Of a stretch of 64,000 bases of DNA, positions 52,060-61,619 are shown in pieces. Made by a program: the position numbers and the translations under genes. Source of the stretch: Verrucomicrobiales bacterium (GTDB lineage: Bacteria; Verrucomicrobiota; Verrucomicrobiia; Verrucomicrobiales; DEV007); NCBI GenBank assembly GCA_029212615.1, contig JARGPJ010000011.1, forward strand, positions 51,948 through 115,947, given 5' to 3'. The notes beneath the pieces were generated by a model. It searched no databases. It saw only the letters and a list, made by a program, of their open reading frames with translations, and was not told the DNA's origin. Each line of letters starts with the position of its first letter. Position 1 is the stretch's first letter.

Positions 52060-54105
52060 TCAGTGTTTGAGCGCAAATCGTGGGAACAGGCTTCGAAATT
52101 TCGAACCGGAGGGAAGTGATTTCACTTCATGGCGGGAGGTATGGATCGAGGGCTCGCCGGTTGTTCTGTTCGTGAAAATGAAGCCAATTCTGGTGTCGTT
52201 GTTCTGATTGAACCGGCGAACACGCCGGGCGATTTCAGATTTCACGCTGCTTCCTTTGGCAACTGCGATAACTTCCCGGTCGGCGAAGGAAGAGATCCAT
52301 TCAGTAAGGGGAGGGTGCTGAAGGGTCGCTGCCTCGATCAAAATCTTATCAAACGAATCACGCAGTTTGGGAACGACAGATGAGAATCGAGCCGGATCAA
52401 AAATATCTTCCGGTGAGAGTGTCAGGTGGCTCAGATTCTGAATTCCTGACTCTTCGATGCGGGCTGTGTTCGGCTCCGCCTTAACCTGGATGAGGAGTGT
52501 CTTCCGGTTTCCCCCGGCTAGAGAGTGGGCCAGTTTCGTGGCGATTCGGCGGCATTCAGCTGGAAGGCCGGGTGCCGAGATTTGCATGACTTGAGCATTT
52601 CCTCCGAGCAGATAAGGCATCATCGCATTGGCCTCGTCCGTCTGTGTTGACTCTGTTGTCCAGTCTGCGATGACCGGAAGTCGGAAGCGGCTTTCAAGCT
52701 GTGCGGCATTCGTGAAAGGAATCCCACTGAGGATTTTCCAAATGAGCACCCCAACAACAAGAAAGATCCCGGCGAATCCACCTGCGAGAGTGAATATAAA
52801 GATAGGAGGGCCTGATGCTTCGAATGGAACGAGGGGCTCAGATACCATCGTGGCAATACTCCCCGGCATTTCGGTGGAGATGATATTTTCGCTGAGCCGC
52901 TGCTTCAGCGTGTTGTAGTGGAGCCAGCGATTATCCACTTCTTCTATCGCGACTTTGAACTCCGAACCTCTGGATTTCTGCTGGATGAGTTGGTTCTGTA
53001 GCTGCGCTACTTCGTCCCGGAGAAGGGCTTCCCGCTTTTGAGCTGCTTCGTATCGTGCTTTCACCGTTTCGATGAGGTCGTCAGCAAAGTCTTCGATCTG
53101 CTCTTCGTAGCGTTTTGCTTCAGCTTCGGCTGCGAGGTAGCCCGGGTGTGATGGAGTATACTGCTGGCGTGCAGAGGCAAGGCGTGACCGGGCATCCGAG
53201 AGGGCGGTCAAGAGACTGGAAAAATGAGTATCGTTTCGATAGCCGGCTATCTCGATGACATCGGTGGCAGGTGCCGTATCACTGAGGTTATTGAGAGACT
53301 CATGAATACCTTCAAGCTCAACTCGAGCCCGAACCGCTTCATTTAAGTCGCTGCCGAACTGGGTGAGCCTTTCCGCGAAGAGGTTGTGGTCCTGATCGAG
53401 CGGAATGCCTTCGGAACCTTTGCGATACTCATTGAGCTCCCGCTCTGCTTCGAGTGCTGCTGCTTTAGCTTCTGCCACCTGGTTTTCGATCGTGTTTCGA
53501 ACTTTGATTACTTCACCTCGACGTTGCTCAGCGAGGAAAGATTGAAACTCTTCAACGAAGGTGGATGCGATTAAGCGTGCGCGTTCCGGGCTGGGATCCA
53601 GTGCGCTGATCCTGATGATTCTGGTCTCAGGCTGCAGAGTCGCTTTGATTCTATTCTTCTGAATAAAAGCGAGAAGCTCAGCGTCCGGTAGATCGGGGTT
53701 TGATGCCAATTTTGCCGGAAGAAATCCGCTGGCATTTCTGAGATCGAGTTTCTCGACGACCCGTCGGACGACTGAGTCTGCGACGACTGTCACTTCGAGC
53801 GATTTCAGTGAAGCCTGAACGGAATCCAGATTGCTCCCCACTTTTTCGACGTGGAGTAATTGATCCAGGCTGGAGTCGACCAGCAGCATTGCTGCGCTTT
53901 CATACATCTGCTCCCGGGTGAGTTTCCAGGTGGTGACGAGGGCGGCACAGAGGAGGGGGATGAGGCAGATGACTTTCCAGTTTGTCTTTAAGAGATAGCT
54001 GATGTCATGCCGGTCAATCAGCGGGTCGATCATGAAATCGGAACCCGCTTCATCGCGGTGTGAAAGGCGATCGGGTGGTTGAGTGGAGTATTGATTGAAG
54101 GACAT
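52060..54105 (-). CDS. Wzz/GumC-type chain-length protein with degenerate tyrosine-kinase domain
   Basis: 681 residues from the ATG at 54105; an ATG at 54117 is equally possible. A first membrane segment (about 46-62) and a second (about 450-475) flank a long periplasmic coiled coil (about 170-425), typical of polysaccharide co-polymerases. The C-terminal domain (about 500-680) looks like a bacterial tyrosine-kinase fold in which the Walker A (normally PGEGKST) reads GLPAECRR, and the Walker A' (normally LLIDxDxR) reads LLIQVKAEP. It should therefore not bind ATP, and lacks the usual Tyr-rich tail. It may still set chain length. Confidence 0.85.
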   Translation of the reverse strand: MSFNQYSTQPPDRLSHRDEAGSDFMIDPLIDRHDISYLLKTNWKVICLIPLLCAALVTTWKLTREQMYESAAMLLVDSSLDQLLHVEKVGSNLDSVQASLKSLEVTVVADSVVRRVVEKLDLRNASGFLPAKLASNPDLPDAELLAFIQKNRIKATLQPETRIIRISALDPSPERARLIASTFVEEFQSFLAEQRRGEVIKVRNTIENQVAEAKAAALEAERELNEYRKGSEGIPLDQDHNLFAERLTQFGSDLNEAVRARVELEGIHESLNNLSDTAPATDVIEIAGYRNDTHFSSLLTALSDARSRLASARQQYTPSHPGYLAAEAEAKRYEEQIEDFADDLIETVKARYEAAQKREALLRDEVAQLQNQLIQQKSRGSEFKVAIEEVDNRWLHYNTLKQRLSENIISTEMPGSIATMVSEPLVPFEASGPPIFIFTLAGGFAGIFLVVGVLIWKILSGIPFTNAAQLESRFRLPVIADWTTESTQTDEANAMMPYLLGGNAQVMQISAPGLPAECRRIATKLAHSLAGGNRKTLLIQVKAEPNTARIEESGIQNLSHLTLSPEDIFDPARFSSVVPKLRDSFDKILIEAATLQHPPLTEWISSFADREVIAVAKGSSVKSEIARRVRRFNQNNDTRIGFIFTNRTTGEPSIHTSRHEVKSLPSGSKFRSLFPRFALKH

Positions 54106-54129
54106 GGGCGGAATCATCAAAAAGCTCAA

Positions 54130-54287
54130 AATCTCAGGGTTGAGATATTATTTTGATAAATTTTGCACCTTTGACAAAAAATTGCAATAATTTTCCTATT
54201 ATAATTACAGTTTTTATCTTATGGTGGAGTCACAGGTGATTATTGTGTTAGAAATGATCATTTTAAATTTAAGAAGAAATCCTCCAC
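54130..54287. promoter_or_regulatory. AT-rich divergent promoter region
   Basis: The gap between the Wzz-like gene (minus) and the epimerase gene (plus) is markedly richer in A/T than its surroundings and holds several candidates for -10 boxes (TATAAT near 54200) and a TTGACA at about 54172, though spacing between them is not ideal. It must hold both promoters. Confidence 0.4.
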
Positions 54288-55274
54288 ATGAACCTCAAGC
54301 GTGTCTTAGTTACCGGTGCTGCCGGCTTTATCGGCAGCCACACAGTTGATTGTCTCCTTCAAAGGGGAGTCGAGGTCGTAGCCGTTGACAGTTTTCGAAC
54401 CGGGTGTGCGACAAATATCCGCCAGTGTGCGAAGCACTCCGGATTTGTCTTTGAGTTCGCTGACATCTCTCAAGACTCAGTCCTGGAATCGCTCTGCCTG
54501 AGATATCGACCGGACGCTATCATTCATCTCGCCGGGTTAGTGAGTGTCGTCCAGGCACAGGAGAATCCTGACTTGAACTATCTGTTGAATATTCATACCA
54601 CTCACCTTGTGGCCGAAGCTGCCCGGGCAAGTGGCACCCGCCGGGTTGTCTTTGCCTCATCGGCTGCAGTCTACGGCGATAGCGAGGAGCTTCCTGTGAG
54701 TGAAGCGGTGGAAACCCGCCCAATCAGTCTTTATGGCATGGCGAAGCGCGTTTCTGAACAAATTCTGGAAGGACACGCGAAAACATTCGGTCTTGAGGTC
54801 GCCTCGCTTAGGTTCTTTAACGTCTTCGGTCCGCGTCAGGATCCTCAATCCCCCTATTCCGGCGTTATGTCGATCTTCGCAAAGAGGTTCGCAGAAGGGA
54901 AGCCGGTGAAGGTCTTCGGTGACGGTTCTCAGACTCGTGATTTTATCTCCGTTTTTGATGTCGCGGAGGCTTTGAGTCAGGCGGCAGCAGTCCCTGCTAT
55001 CGAATCCGAAATTTGCAATGTTTGCACGGGAGCCCCGGTGAGCCTTCTCGATATCATTTCTGAATTTCAATCCCTGTATCCGGAAGCTCCTGAACCTCTT
55101 TTTCTGGAGGCTCGCGAAGGGGAAATTCTTCATTCGGCCGGGGATCCGGTTCATGCGGCCTCGATTCTCGATTTCCACGCCGGGGTTCCCCTTCATGAAG
55201 GGATGAAGGCGCTGGTTGAAGTAAATCAGCCGGAAGGGCTTAAGCGGTCTGCCCTCGTTCCTCAGCTGGCTTGA
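54288..55274 (+). CDS. NDP-sugar epimerase (extended SDR, UDP-glucose 4-epimerase type)
   Basis: 328 residues. Rossmann motif VTGAAGFIGSHT, DISQ and HLAGLVSV, the catalytic Ser in FASSAAVYG and Tyr-x3-Lys in YGMAKRVSE. GPRQDP and the C-terminal sugar-binding parts are complete. It probably makes a nucleotide sugar (UDP-galactose, -galacturonate or N-acetyl forms) for the adjacent polysaccharide locus. Divergent from the Wzz-like gene. Confidence 0.9.
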   Translation: MNLKRVLVTGAAGFIGSHTVDCLLQRGVEVVAVDSFRTGCATNIRQCAKHSGFVFEFADISQDSVLESLCLRYRPDAIIHLAGLVSVVQAQENPDLNYLLNIHTTHLVAEAARASGTRRVVFASSAAVYGDSEELPVSEAVETRPISLYGMAKRVSEQILEGHAKTFGLEVASLRFFNVFGPRQDPQSPYSGVMSIFAKRFAEGKPVKVFGDGSQTRDFISVFDVAEALSQAAAVPAIESEICNVCTGAPVSLLDIISEFQSLYPEAPEPLFLEAREGEILHSAGDPVHAASILDFHAGVPLHEGMKALVEVNQPEGLKRSALVPQLA

Positions 55275-55512
55275 AAATAAGGACAGAATTGGGCCCGGTG
55301 CTCCCGGTCTCCGAGATGAGCTACCTTTGAGGCACAGGTTCGGCGGCTGTCATTTTATCCTGAGAGTAAGCTGCCGTTACCTTCGCTTTCGTGGAGGCAT
55401 CGGGAATGAGCATGCTTTTGTATTTTGCGGTTCCCTGTAACTTTCGATTGAAAGGTTCTGTTTCGGGGAAATCTTGCGTGTTGCCCCGGCTGTCGTGGTG
55501 ACCTCCATCACA

Positions 55513-56931
55513 ATGATCGCCAGGCTCGCTTTTCTTCTCCTCATTTTCGGGTTCGCTTCGGGTGAGGATCTGACAAGGAGGGAAGCTCCGAATGTCATTC
55601 TCGTTATGTCCGACGATCAAGGGTGGGGGGATGTCGGCTACAACGGTCACCCCCTCCTGAAGACGCCAAACCTTGATGCCGCGGCGGAGGCTGGATTTCG
55701 CTTCGACTCATTCTATGCCGCGGCTCCGTCCTGCTCGCCCACGAGGGCCAGTGTTCTTACGGGGCGACACCCGAATCGAATGGGGGTCTTCAGTTGGGGG
55801 CATTCAATTCGACCGCAGGAAACTACTCTGGCAGAAGTGCTGAGAGAGAACGGATACATGACCGGTCATTTCGGGAAATGGCACCTTGGTTCAGTTCGTG
55901 CGGACAGTCCCGTCAATCCGGGAAAAAATGGTTTCGATCGCTGGTTCAGTGCTCCCAATTTTTTCGATATTAATCCGACGATGAGTGACGAGGGGCGTGA
56001 GGTTAAGATCGAAGGGGAGAGCAGTGAAGTAACGGTCGATGCAGCGCTTGAGTGGATTGCGGAAGTGGCGATGGGAGACGCTCCGCTTTTCGCGGTGGTA
56101 TGGTTTGGATCTCCGCATTATCCGCACCGGGCATCAAAGGCTGATGCGGCTGTCTATGCCGACCAACCTAAGAAGAATCGGGAGTTTCTAGGGGAGGTGA
56201 CCGGTATTGATCGCGCTTTCGGAAAGCTCCGGTCCGGCCTCAGGGAGTTGGGTATAGAGGAGAATACCCTGCTCTGGTTTACGAGTGATAATGGTGCGTT
56301 GAAGAAGGTTGGTGACTCCGGTGGGTATCGCGGGAGTAAACATCATGTTTATGAAGGCGGGTTACGGGTACCCGCGTTCATTGAATGGCCGGCGCAGATT
56401 TCGCCGGGCCAACATTCCACCGTGCGGAGTACGACGTCAGACATCCTTCCGACGATCCTGCAAGTTGCCGGAGTGGACTTGAATAAACTCCCCCGATTGG
56501 ACGGGATCAGCCTGCTTCCCCTATTAGCTGGAAAAATGAAAACACGGCCGGTTCCCATTGGGTTCTGGAACGCCCGCGTGCCCGGTCATTTCACCAACCC
56601 CGCTGGGGTTTTCGGCAAAGTGATTCCGACGGTCGAGAACTGGAGTGATCGTAAGATCAGTCGTGTCACGAAGCGTGTAGAGAAAATTCCGGAGAAGCGA
56701 ACTGACATCTTTCATGGTCATGCCGCGTGGATTTCGGGTGATTGGAAGTTACATCGATTCTCGATGAACGGTTCCAAACGGGTGACTTGGCAGCTTTTCG
56801 ACCTGTTGGCTGACCCGGGGGAGGAAAATGATATTTCAGGAGAGCACCCCGATGTCTTGCACAGGATGCAGGGAGAAATGGAAAACTGGCTCGTCAGTGT
56901 TGTTCAAAGCCTCAACGGAGGGGATTACTAG
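55513..56931 (+). CDS. Secreted S1-family sulfatase
   Basis: 472 residues from the ATG at 55513. Signal peptide about 1-17. Metal site NVILVMSDDQGWGDVG, formylglycine motif CSPTR with Cys74, and HFGKWHLG are all complete. The C-terminal part has WFTSDNGA and ends in the usual LFDLLADPGEENDI motif. It needs a formylglycine-generating or anaerobic maturase, which is not in this window. Substrate unknown; the polysaccharide locus next to it makes a sulfated sugar a reasonable guess. About 240 bases after the epimerase. Confidence 0.92.
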   Translation: MIARLAFLLLIFGFASGEDLTRREAPNVILVMSDDQGWGDVGYNGHPLLKTPNLDAAAEAGFRFDSFYAAAPSCSPTRASVLTGRHPNRMGVFSWGHSIRPQETTLAEVLRENGYMTGHFGKWHLGSVRADSPVNPGKNGFDRWFSAPNFFDINPTMSDEGREVKIEGESSEVTVDAALEWIAEVAMGDAPLFAVVWFGSPHYPHRASKADAAVYADQPKKNREFLGEVTGIDRAFGKLRSGLRELGIEENTLLWFTSDNGALKKVGDSGGYRGSKHHVYEGGLRVPAFIEWPAQISPGQHSTVRSTTSDILPTILQVAGVDLNKLPRLDGISLLPLLAGKMKTRPVPIGFWNARVPGHFTNPAGVFGKVIPTVENWSDRKISRVTKRVEKIPEKRTDIFHGHAAWISGDWKLHRFSMNGSKRVTWQLFDLLADPGEENDISGEHPDVLHRMQGEMENWLVSVVQSLNGGDY

Positions 56932-56961
56932 AAAGCTCGGGGCTGACGGGATGAGCGGCAT

Positions 56962-57921
56962 TCATTTCCATTCCCAGAGATCCCCTTCGATGAGCCCGGC
57001 TGCGGTTCGGACGGCATCTGATTGCAACTCAGCTGCAGCTGTTTCATCATTTTTCAGGTAGGCGTCCCAGAAGCGCGTGCTGATCCATTGGATCGCAGCA
57101 TGGTGGTGATCGATTCGATTCAGTCTGCTGAATCCTCCTCCCGCATCCGAAAAGGCAGAGTGCTCAGCTTCGTCGAGGACGAGATGAAATTTATTTCCTT
57201 CAGGAAGTCCCGTGAATACCTGCATTCGCGATTCAGGAGTTGTTGAGGGGTCGATCGGGCTCCCGTCTTTTGTTCCTGTCATGAGGAGAACCGGCTTCTG
57301 AATATGTCCGAAAGCTTCCTCCGCCGTGAGTTTCTTGTGGAGCGAAGGACTCATTGCGAGGAAAGCGTCGATGCGCGGTTCTTCGAAATCCAAATTCAGA
57401 GGGAATTTCTGCCCCATCATTGCCTGGGTAGTGTTGGCTCCGTAGCTGTGCCCGCTCATCCCGATGTGTTCCAGGTCAACCTTCCCGTGAAGGGGGTGAG
57501 CGGTGTCCCGATTCCACTTTTCAAGGGTATCAATGACGAAGGGGATGTCTTTGTACCGTCCGATGGAAGAGCGGAAATTCGCGGCCTCTTTCAGCGCTGC
57601 CATGCGACCGGCGGGCTCAACATCAGCCCATACTTCTCTATCACTTCCATGGTGCTGGATAAAGACGGCGAGGTAGCCGGCTGCGGCCCAGTGACTGCCG
57701 AGATACGGGTTTGTTTCACGGGAGCCTCCAAGGCCGTGGGAGAAGAGAACCACGGGCAGGGGTGCGTTGGATACCGGGAGATAGACCTTCACCGGAACGG
57801 TGCGACTTCTCTCTTCGTCGACCGGGTCGAAGTCCAGAATGCGGTGGGCGGGTTCGTCAGCGACAGCAGTGACGATCAGACAGCAGAGGGCAAGGGCAAT
57901 GAATCGTGGAGTGTGCATCAT
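56962..57921 (-). CDS. Secreted alpha/beta hydrolase (PAF-acetylhydrolase/dienelactone type)
   Basis: 319 residues from the ATG at 57921. Signal peptide about 1-18. Catalytic residues: the nucleophile elbow GHSYGA, TGTKDGSPID (Asp) and DEAEHSAFSDAGG (His). LFSHGLGGSRETNPYLG supplies the oxyanion loop. It may hydrolyse an ester on a cell-surface or environmental polymer. Same strand as the SASA/propeller gene, gap 47 bases, so probably one transcript. Confidence 0.87.
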   Translation of the reverse strand: MMHTPRFIALALCCLIVTAVADEPAHRILDFDPVDEERSRTVPVKVYLPVSNAPLPVVLFSHGLGGSRETNPYLGSHWAAAGYLAVFIQHHGSDREVWADVEPAGRMAALKEAANFRSSIGRYKDIPFVIDTLEKWNRDTAHPLHGKVDLEHIGMSGHSYGANTTQAMMGQKFPLNLDFEEPRIDAFLAMSPSLHKKLTAEEAFGHIQKPVLLMTGTKDGSPIDPSTTPESRMQVFTGLPEGNKFHLVLDEAEHSAFSDAGGGFSRLNRIDHHHAAIQWISTRFWDAYLKNDETAAAELQSDAVRTAAGLIEGDLWEWK

Positions 57922-57968
57922 GGCATGAAACACCGCTCCACGGTTGAGGTTTCTGCTGTGCAGATGAA

Positions 57969-59807
57969 TCACCGTGTTTCCAGATCCGAAATCTGAACAT
58001 CCCACTCAAGTGTTCCCGCACGGGTGAGCTCTCCATTGTGGTTCACCCGGTAAGCCATGAGGGTCCCCGATTCGAAACCGGTAGCAAGGAGCCATTTTCC
58101 ATCCGGGGAAAGCGAGAGGCCCCAGGGGATCTTATCGGCCCTGGTGAGGCCAAGGTGCTTCACTTTGCCACCTTCCAGAATGAGGTAGCGCGAGATGAAA
58201 TCAAACTCATGCGAATGGCCCCGTACCCCCGCAAAGAGGAAGCGTCCGTCAGGAGTGATGACAATATCCGAGGAGCTGACTCCTTCCCCGGGAGGGGTGA
58301 CTCCTTTGAGGTCGCAGACCTGCTTGATGGTGAGGCTGCCATCATCGGATTTGTGGTAAACCGAGACGCCGAGATGCTGCTCGTTACTGAAGTAGAGGAT
58401 TGGCTGTGTCGGGTGATAAACAAGGTGTCTCGGACCGGTGCCTTCCGGTGGCATTGCATCAAGTTTTTCAAGCGCGGAAAGAGAACCTGTGTCGGGATCG
58501 AAGTGGTATTGATAAAGGGCGTTGCTGTCTTTTACATAGGGTATGTAGACAAAGCGATTGTCAGGGGAGGGAAGCACACAATGGGCCGCCTTGAGGCCTT
58601 CGTTGATAGTCGAAACCCGGTCGCCCGGAAGGCCGTTGTTGTTGAGGGAATAGACATCGATAGAACCCTTCCGGTAGTTGCTTCCGAGAAGGAAGCGGTT
58701 TCGCCGGTCGAGGCTCAGGTATGAATACCCGTTTGCCGTGGTAAACGGCGTCACCGTAAGCTGATCACCTCTGTCGGTAACTACCGCTGCGGGAATTCCC
58801 CCTTCTTCAGCACTCTTGTTTGAACTGATGTAGAAGGTCTTTTTGTAGGGGTGTGCCGCAATCGTCGCCCCCGCAAAATTGAGATCGAGCTTCTCCCTGA
58901 CTTTAAGATCCAACTTCTCCCCTGAGGGAGTCGCCTTGACTACCCAGAGGGAACTGCTTTTCCGGCTCGGGGCATAGATATGAAAAGGCTTCTGTTTAGA
59001 GTGATACTGGAGCATCGCGCCGGCCATTTGACGGCCAAGTTCATGGCAGCCTGCAGTGGCAAGGTGGACATCAGGCTTTCCTTCTTTGTCTGCTTCGAAC
59101 TCCAGGTTGGACAGTGGGATCACCGTCAGGTTCGAATCATGCGAGGCGATACGGCTCAGGATTGCATTAACCCCGGCACGGCCTTCGCTGATTTCACGAA
59201 TATGCCCGGCCACAATCGGAAGATTTGAGTTTCTGCTAAGATCACGGAACCGCCGGAAAACCTGGTGCATCGCGCGTCGAAACTTCGCCGGCTCTGTCAA
59301 TTCGTTTGATTCTCCCTGATGCCAGAAAAGCCCCTTGATCTCAAGATCCTCTCCAAGCTCCGATTTCACCTGTGCCCGGGCCCTGGAGAGATAACTTTCA
59401 AAACGCCCGAAGAGTCCTTCGTCGTATGTTTCGCCACGCCGGGGGTTTTCACCGGGCCACCAGCTGTTCACCGTCTTCTCCGTGACCGATGCTCCGCAAC
59501 GACAATACTGAATAAAGACGATATCCTCCCCCCCTGCTTCATCAAGAAGTGCCTGCGCAAGACCGCTCCCTTTCGCTTCCGGGTTCAAAGACGCGAGTGA
59601 AGCCATGATCGATTCATGGGGTTCCGATACACACTTCATTCCGAAGTAGTGCACTTTCGGACCTTCATTGTTACCGGCATCCGGATCCTCATTGAGCTGA
59701 CTGAGGCGCCATCCGTTCGACTGACCGGCCACAATATAGGTATCAATGGCGAGGGCGGGTGAAACCAGGGTGGTAACGAAAAAGAGGGAATAGATCCAGG
59801 GATTCAT
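57969..59807 (-). CDS. Secreted SASA-type carbohydrate esterase fused to a lactonase-like beta-propeller
   Basis: 612 residues. Signal peptide about 1-20. Residues about 22-270 form a sialate O-acetylesterase/CE6-like SGNH domain: IVAGQSNG with Ser30, FIQYCRCGAS, LFWHQGES and the Asp/His block DVHLATAG near 250. Residues about 295-612 form a lactonase/YncE-like beta-propeller (SLDRRNRFLLGSNY, CVLPSPDNRFVYIPY, IVITPDGRFLFAG, SLSPDGKWLLATG). Both halves look complete. The fusion suggests one protein that removes acetyl groups and then either binds or hydrolyses a related sugar acid (inference). First gene of a pair with an alpha/beta hydrolase. Confidence 0.85.
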   Translation of the reverse strand: MNPWIYSLFFVTTLVSPALAIDTYIVAGQSNGWRLSQLNEDPDAGNNEGPKVHYFGMKCVSEPHESIMASLASLNPEAKGSGLAQALLDEAGGEDIVFIQYCRCGASVTEKTVNSWWPGENPRRGETYDEGLFGRFESYLSRARAQVKSELGEDLEIKGLFWHQGESNELTEPAKFRRAMHQVFRRFRDLSRNSNLPIVAGHIREISEGRAGVNAILSRIASHDSNLTVIPLSNLEFEADKEGKPDVHLATAGCHELGRQMAGAMLQYHSKQKPFHIYAPSRKSSSLWVVKATPSGEKLDLKVREKLDLNFAGATIAAHPYKKTFYISSNKSAEEGGIPAAVVTDRGDQLTVTPFTTANGYSYLSLDRRNRFLLGSNYRKGSIDVYSLNNNGLPGDRVSTINEGLKAAHCVLPSPDNRFVYIPYVKDSNALYQYHFDPDTGSLSALEKLDAMPPEGTGPRHLVYHPTQPILYFSNEQHLGVSVYHKSDDGSLTIKQVCDLKGVTPPGEGVSSSDIVITPDGRFLFAGVRGHSHEFDFISRYLILEGGKVKHLGLTRADKIPWGLSLSPDGKWLLATGFESGTLMAYRVNHNGELTRAGTLEWDVQISDLETR

Positions 59808-60010
59808 CAGGGTAGTAAAAAGGAACTCCAGCCGTGTTTCTTTTGCAAGTAATCGAGAGTTAAGAAGTTGTATCAGGGATTTGCCTCTCAGAGGCGGGCG
59901 GTTGCCGCTCTGAGCGAGGTGATGCGTGGGAATTCAGTAAATTTCAGGATAATCAATTTATCCGCTTAACTGATTGAGAGGAAATTACGCTTTGTTAAGA
60001 TGAACTATTC

Positions 60011-60739
60011 ATGGATGCAGGATCGAATACTATTTATTATCTCGCGAGGGACGGCGAGCCTATTGGAGAAAAAGTGCAAGCGGATGTCATTTCGGACCTG
60101 CGAAGAGGGAGGCTTCGCCGCACTGACCTGGCCTGGACCGAGGGAATGCCGGAGTGGCAGCCAATCGCTTCGATTCCAGACTTGATGGTTGAGGCTGAGG
60201 TTCCGACTTCGACCCTTGCGGGAGCCTATGTCTCACCGCTCCCCGTCCCGGCGACCGAATTGTCCCGGCAATTGCCTGAGAAGAAGGTCGAGCCTCCTCC
60301 CTACGCTTCGGTTGGTGCGAGATTGCTGGGAGCCCTCGTGGACGTTTCTATTTTTCTGGCTGTGGTCCTCGGTCCCGCCATTGCTATCGACGGAGTGGAT
60401 GCTGTTTTTGACGAGAAGACAGATCTAAGCAGTACCGCCCTCATTGCCGTAGGGGTGTCCTTTCTCGTGCTGGCGATTACTCAACTCGTGCTGATTTCCA
60501 GAAGGGGACAATCGTTGGGGAAGGTTTTCGCAAAGACGCGCATTCATCTGGAGGCCACCGGAGAGCAGGCAGGCTTTCTCAACGCAATCCTTCTTCGGAG
60601 CTTTGTCGGAGGGTTGCCGACAAATATTCCGTTGATAGGAATGGTGTATTGGCTGGTCGATTGCTGCTTCGTTTTCAGGTCCGATCATCGATGTATTCAT
60701 GATCTCATTGGCGGAACTATTGTCCTGAGGGCTTCCTGA
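60011..60739 (+). CDS. GYF_2-RDD membrane protein
   Basis: 242 residues. An N-terminal GYF_2 domain (about 7-58: IYYLARDGEPIGEKVQ, WTEGMPEWQPI) precedes a Pro-rich linker and an RDD membrane domain (about 98-240; GARLLGALVDVSIFL is the Arg/Asp signature) with three or four membrane segments. The family's role is unknown; it may pass a Pro-rich ligand signal to a membrane partner. The 204-base gap before it has an AT-rich stretch and no open frame. Confidence 0.87.
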   Translation: MDAGSNTIYYLARDGEPIGEKVQADVISDLRRGRLRRTDLAWTEGMPEWQPIASIPDLMVEAEVPTSTLAGAYVSPLPVPATELSRQLPEKKVEPPPYASVGARLLGALVDVSIFLAVVLGPAIAIDGVDAVFDEKTDLSSTALIAVGVSFLVLAITQLVLISRRGQSLGKVFAKTRIHLEATGEQAGFLNAILLRSFVGGLPTNIPLIGMVYWLVDCCFVFRSDHRCIHDLIGGTIVLRAS

Positions 60740-60828
60740 GCAATCTCGGTTAGCCCCCCTCGTCAATGTGTTTTATCTGGCGCGAAAGGAAGCTTTTTTC
60801 ATCTCCTGATATCGACTAGATATCGGGT

Positions 60829-61536
60829 ATGAGAAGAACCATTCAGCTAGCCATTGCTCTTTTGTTTTCCACTTTGAGTTATGCAGAGGAGGGGGAACTG
60901 ATTTTCGAAGATGACTTCGAGCGTTCCGAATCACAGGAGGAGAAAGACGAACCCGGTAACGGTTGGGGCACGAACAGCAAGCGTCGCGCAAAGGGCAATA
61001 AGCAGGTCGATCTTCGCGACGGGGCGATGTACATCTACATTCACGAAGAGGCCGATCATGGAGTCTCTGTGACTCAACCTATGGAGTTCACCGATGGAAG
61101 CGTCGGGTTACGTTTCATGCTTGAGCACGAGAAAGACGTTCTGGGGCTGAACTTTGCGGATCTCCAATATAAGAAGGTGCATGCAGGGCACCTTTTTATG
61201 ACGAAGATCGGTACGAAAGATGTCCAGATTTCTGATCTGAAAACCGGTTTGATGGATCTCAAAATTCGTGAGGCTCGCCAATCAAATACGGTGACGAAGG
61301 AACAGAAGGCACTAATCGAGACGAAAGGGGAGAAGTTTCCGAATCAACTTGAGACCGGAAAGTGGTATGATCTTCTCGTGAGGGTGCGCGGCGATATGAT
61401 GACGGTGCTGATTGATGGTGAGGAGGTTGGCAGCTTTCAATCTGAAGGAATCGCTCACCCGACGAAACGCCTTCTCCGGCTTGCGGTAAACCGTGACGCG
61501 GTGGTCGATGAGGTGAAGATCTGGCGGTCTAAGTGA
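60829..61536 (+). CDS. Secreted LamG/concanavalin-like protein
   Basis: 235 residues with a signal peptide (about 1-19). The beta-sandwich pattern is visible (LIFEDDFERSES, WYDLLVRVRGDMMTVLIDG, LLRLAVNRDAVVDEVKIW). It resembles DUF1080/LamG domains but lacks recognisable catalytic residues, so it may only bind sugars. Stands 89 bases after the RDD gene and before the LysM gene on the same strand. Confidence 0.75.
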   Translation: MRRTIQLAIALLFSTLSYAEEGELIFEDDFERSESQEEKDEPGNGWGTNSKRRAKGNKQVDLRDGAMYIYIHEEADHGVSVTQPMEFTDGSVGLRFMLEHEKDVLGLNFADLQYKKVHAGHLFMTKIGTKDVQISDLKTGLMDLKIREARQSNTVTKEQKALIETKGEKFPNQLETGKWYDLLVRVRGDMMTVLIDGEEVGSFQSEGIAHPTKRLLRLAVNRDAVVDEVKIWRSK

Positions 61537-61619
61537 CCTCATCAATTTCCGGCTTTCCCTTCGTGGTGGATTGTGTCAGAAGTAGAAACTCTCTCAATTT
61601 ACACCCTTCTTCTGTAGTC

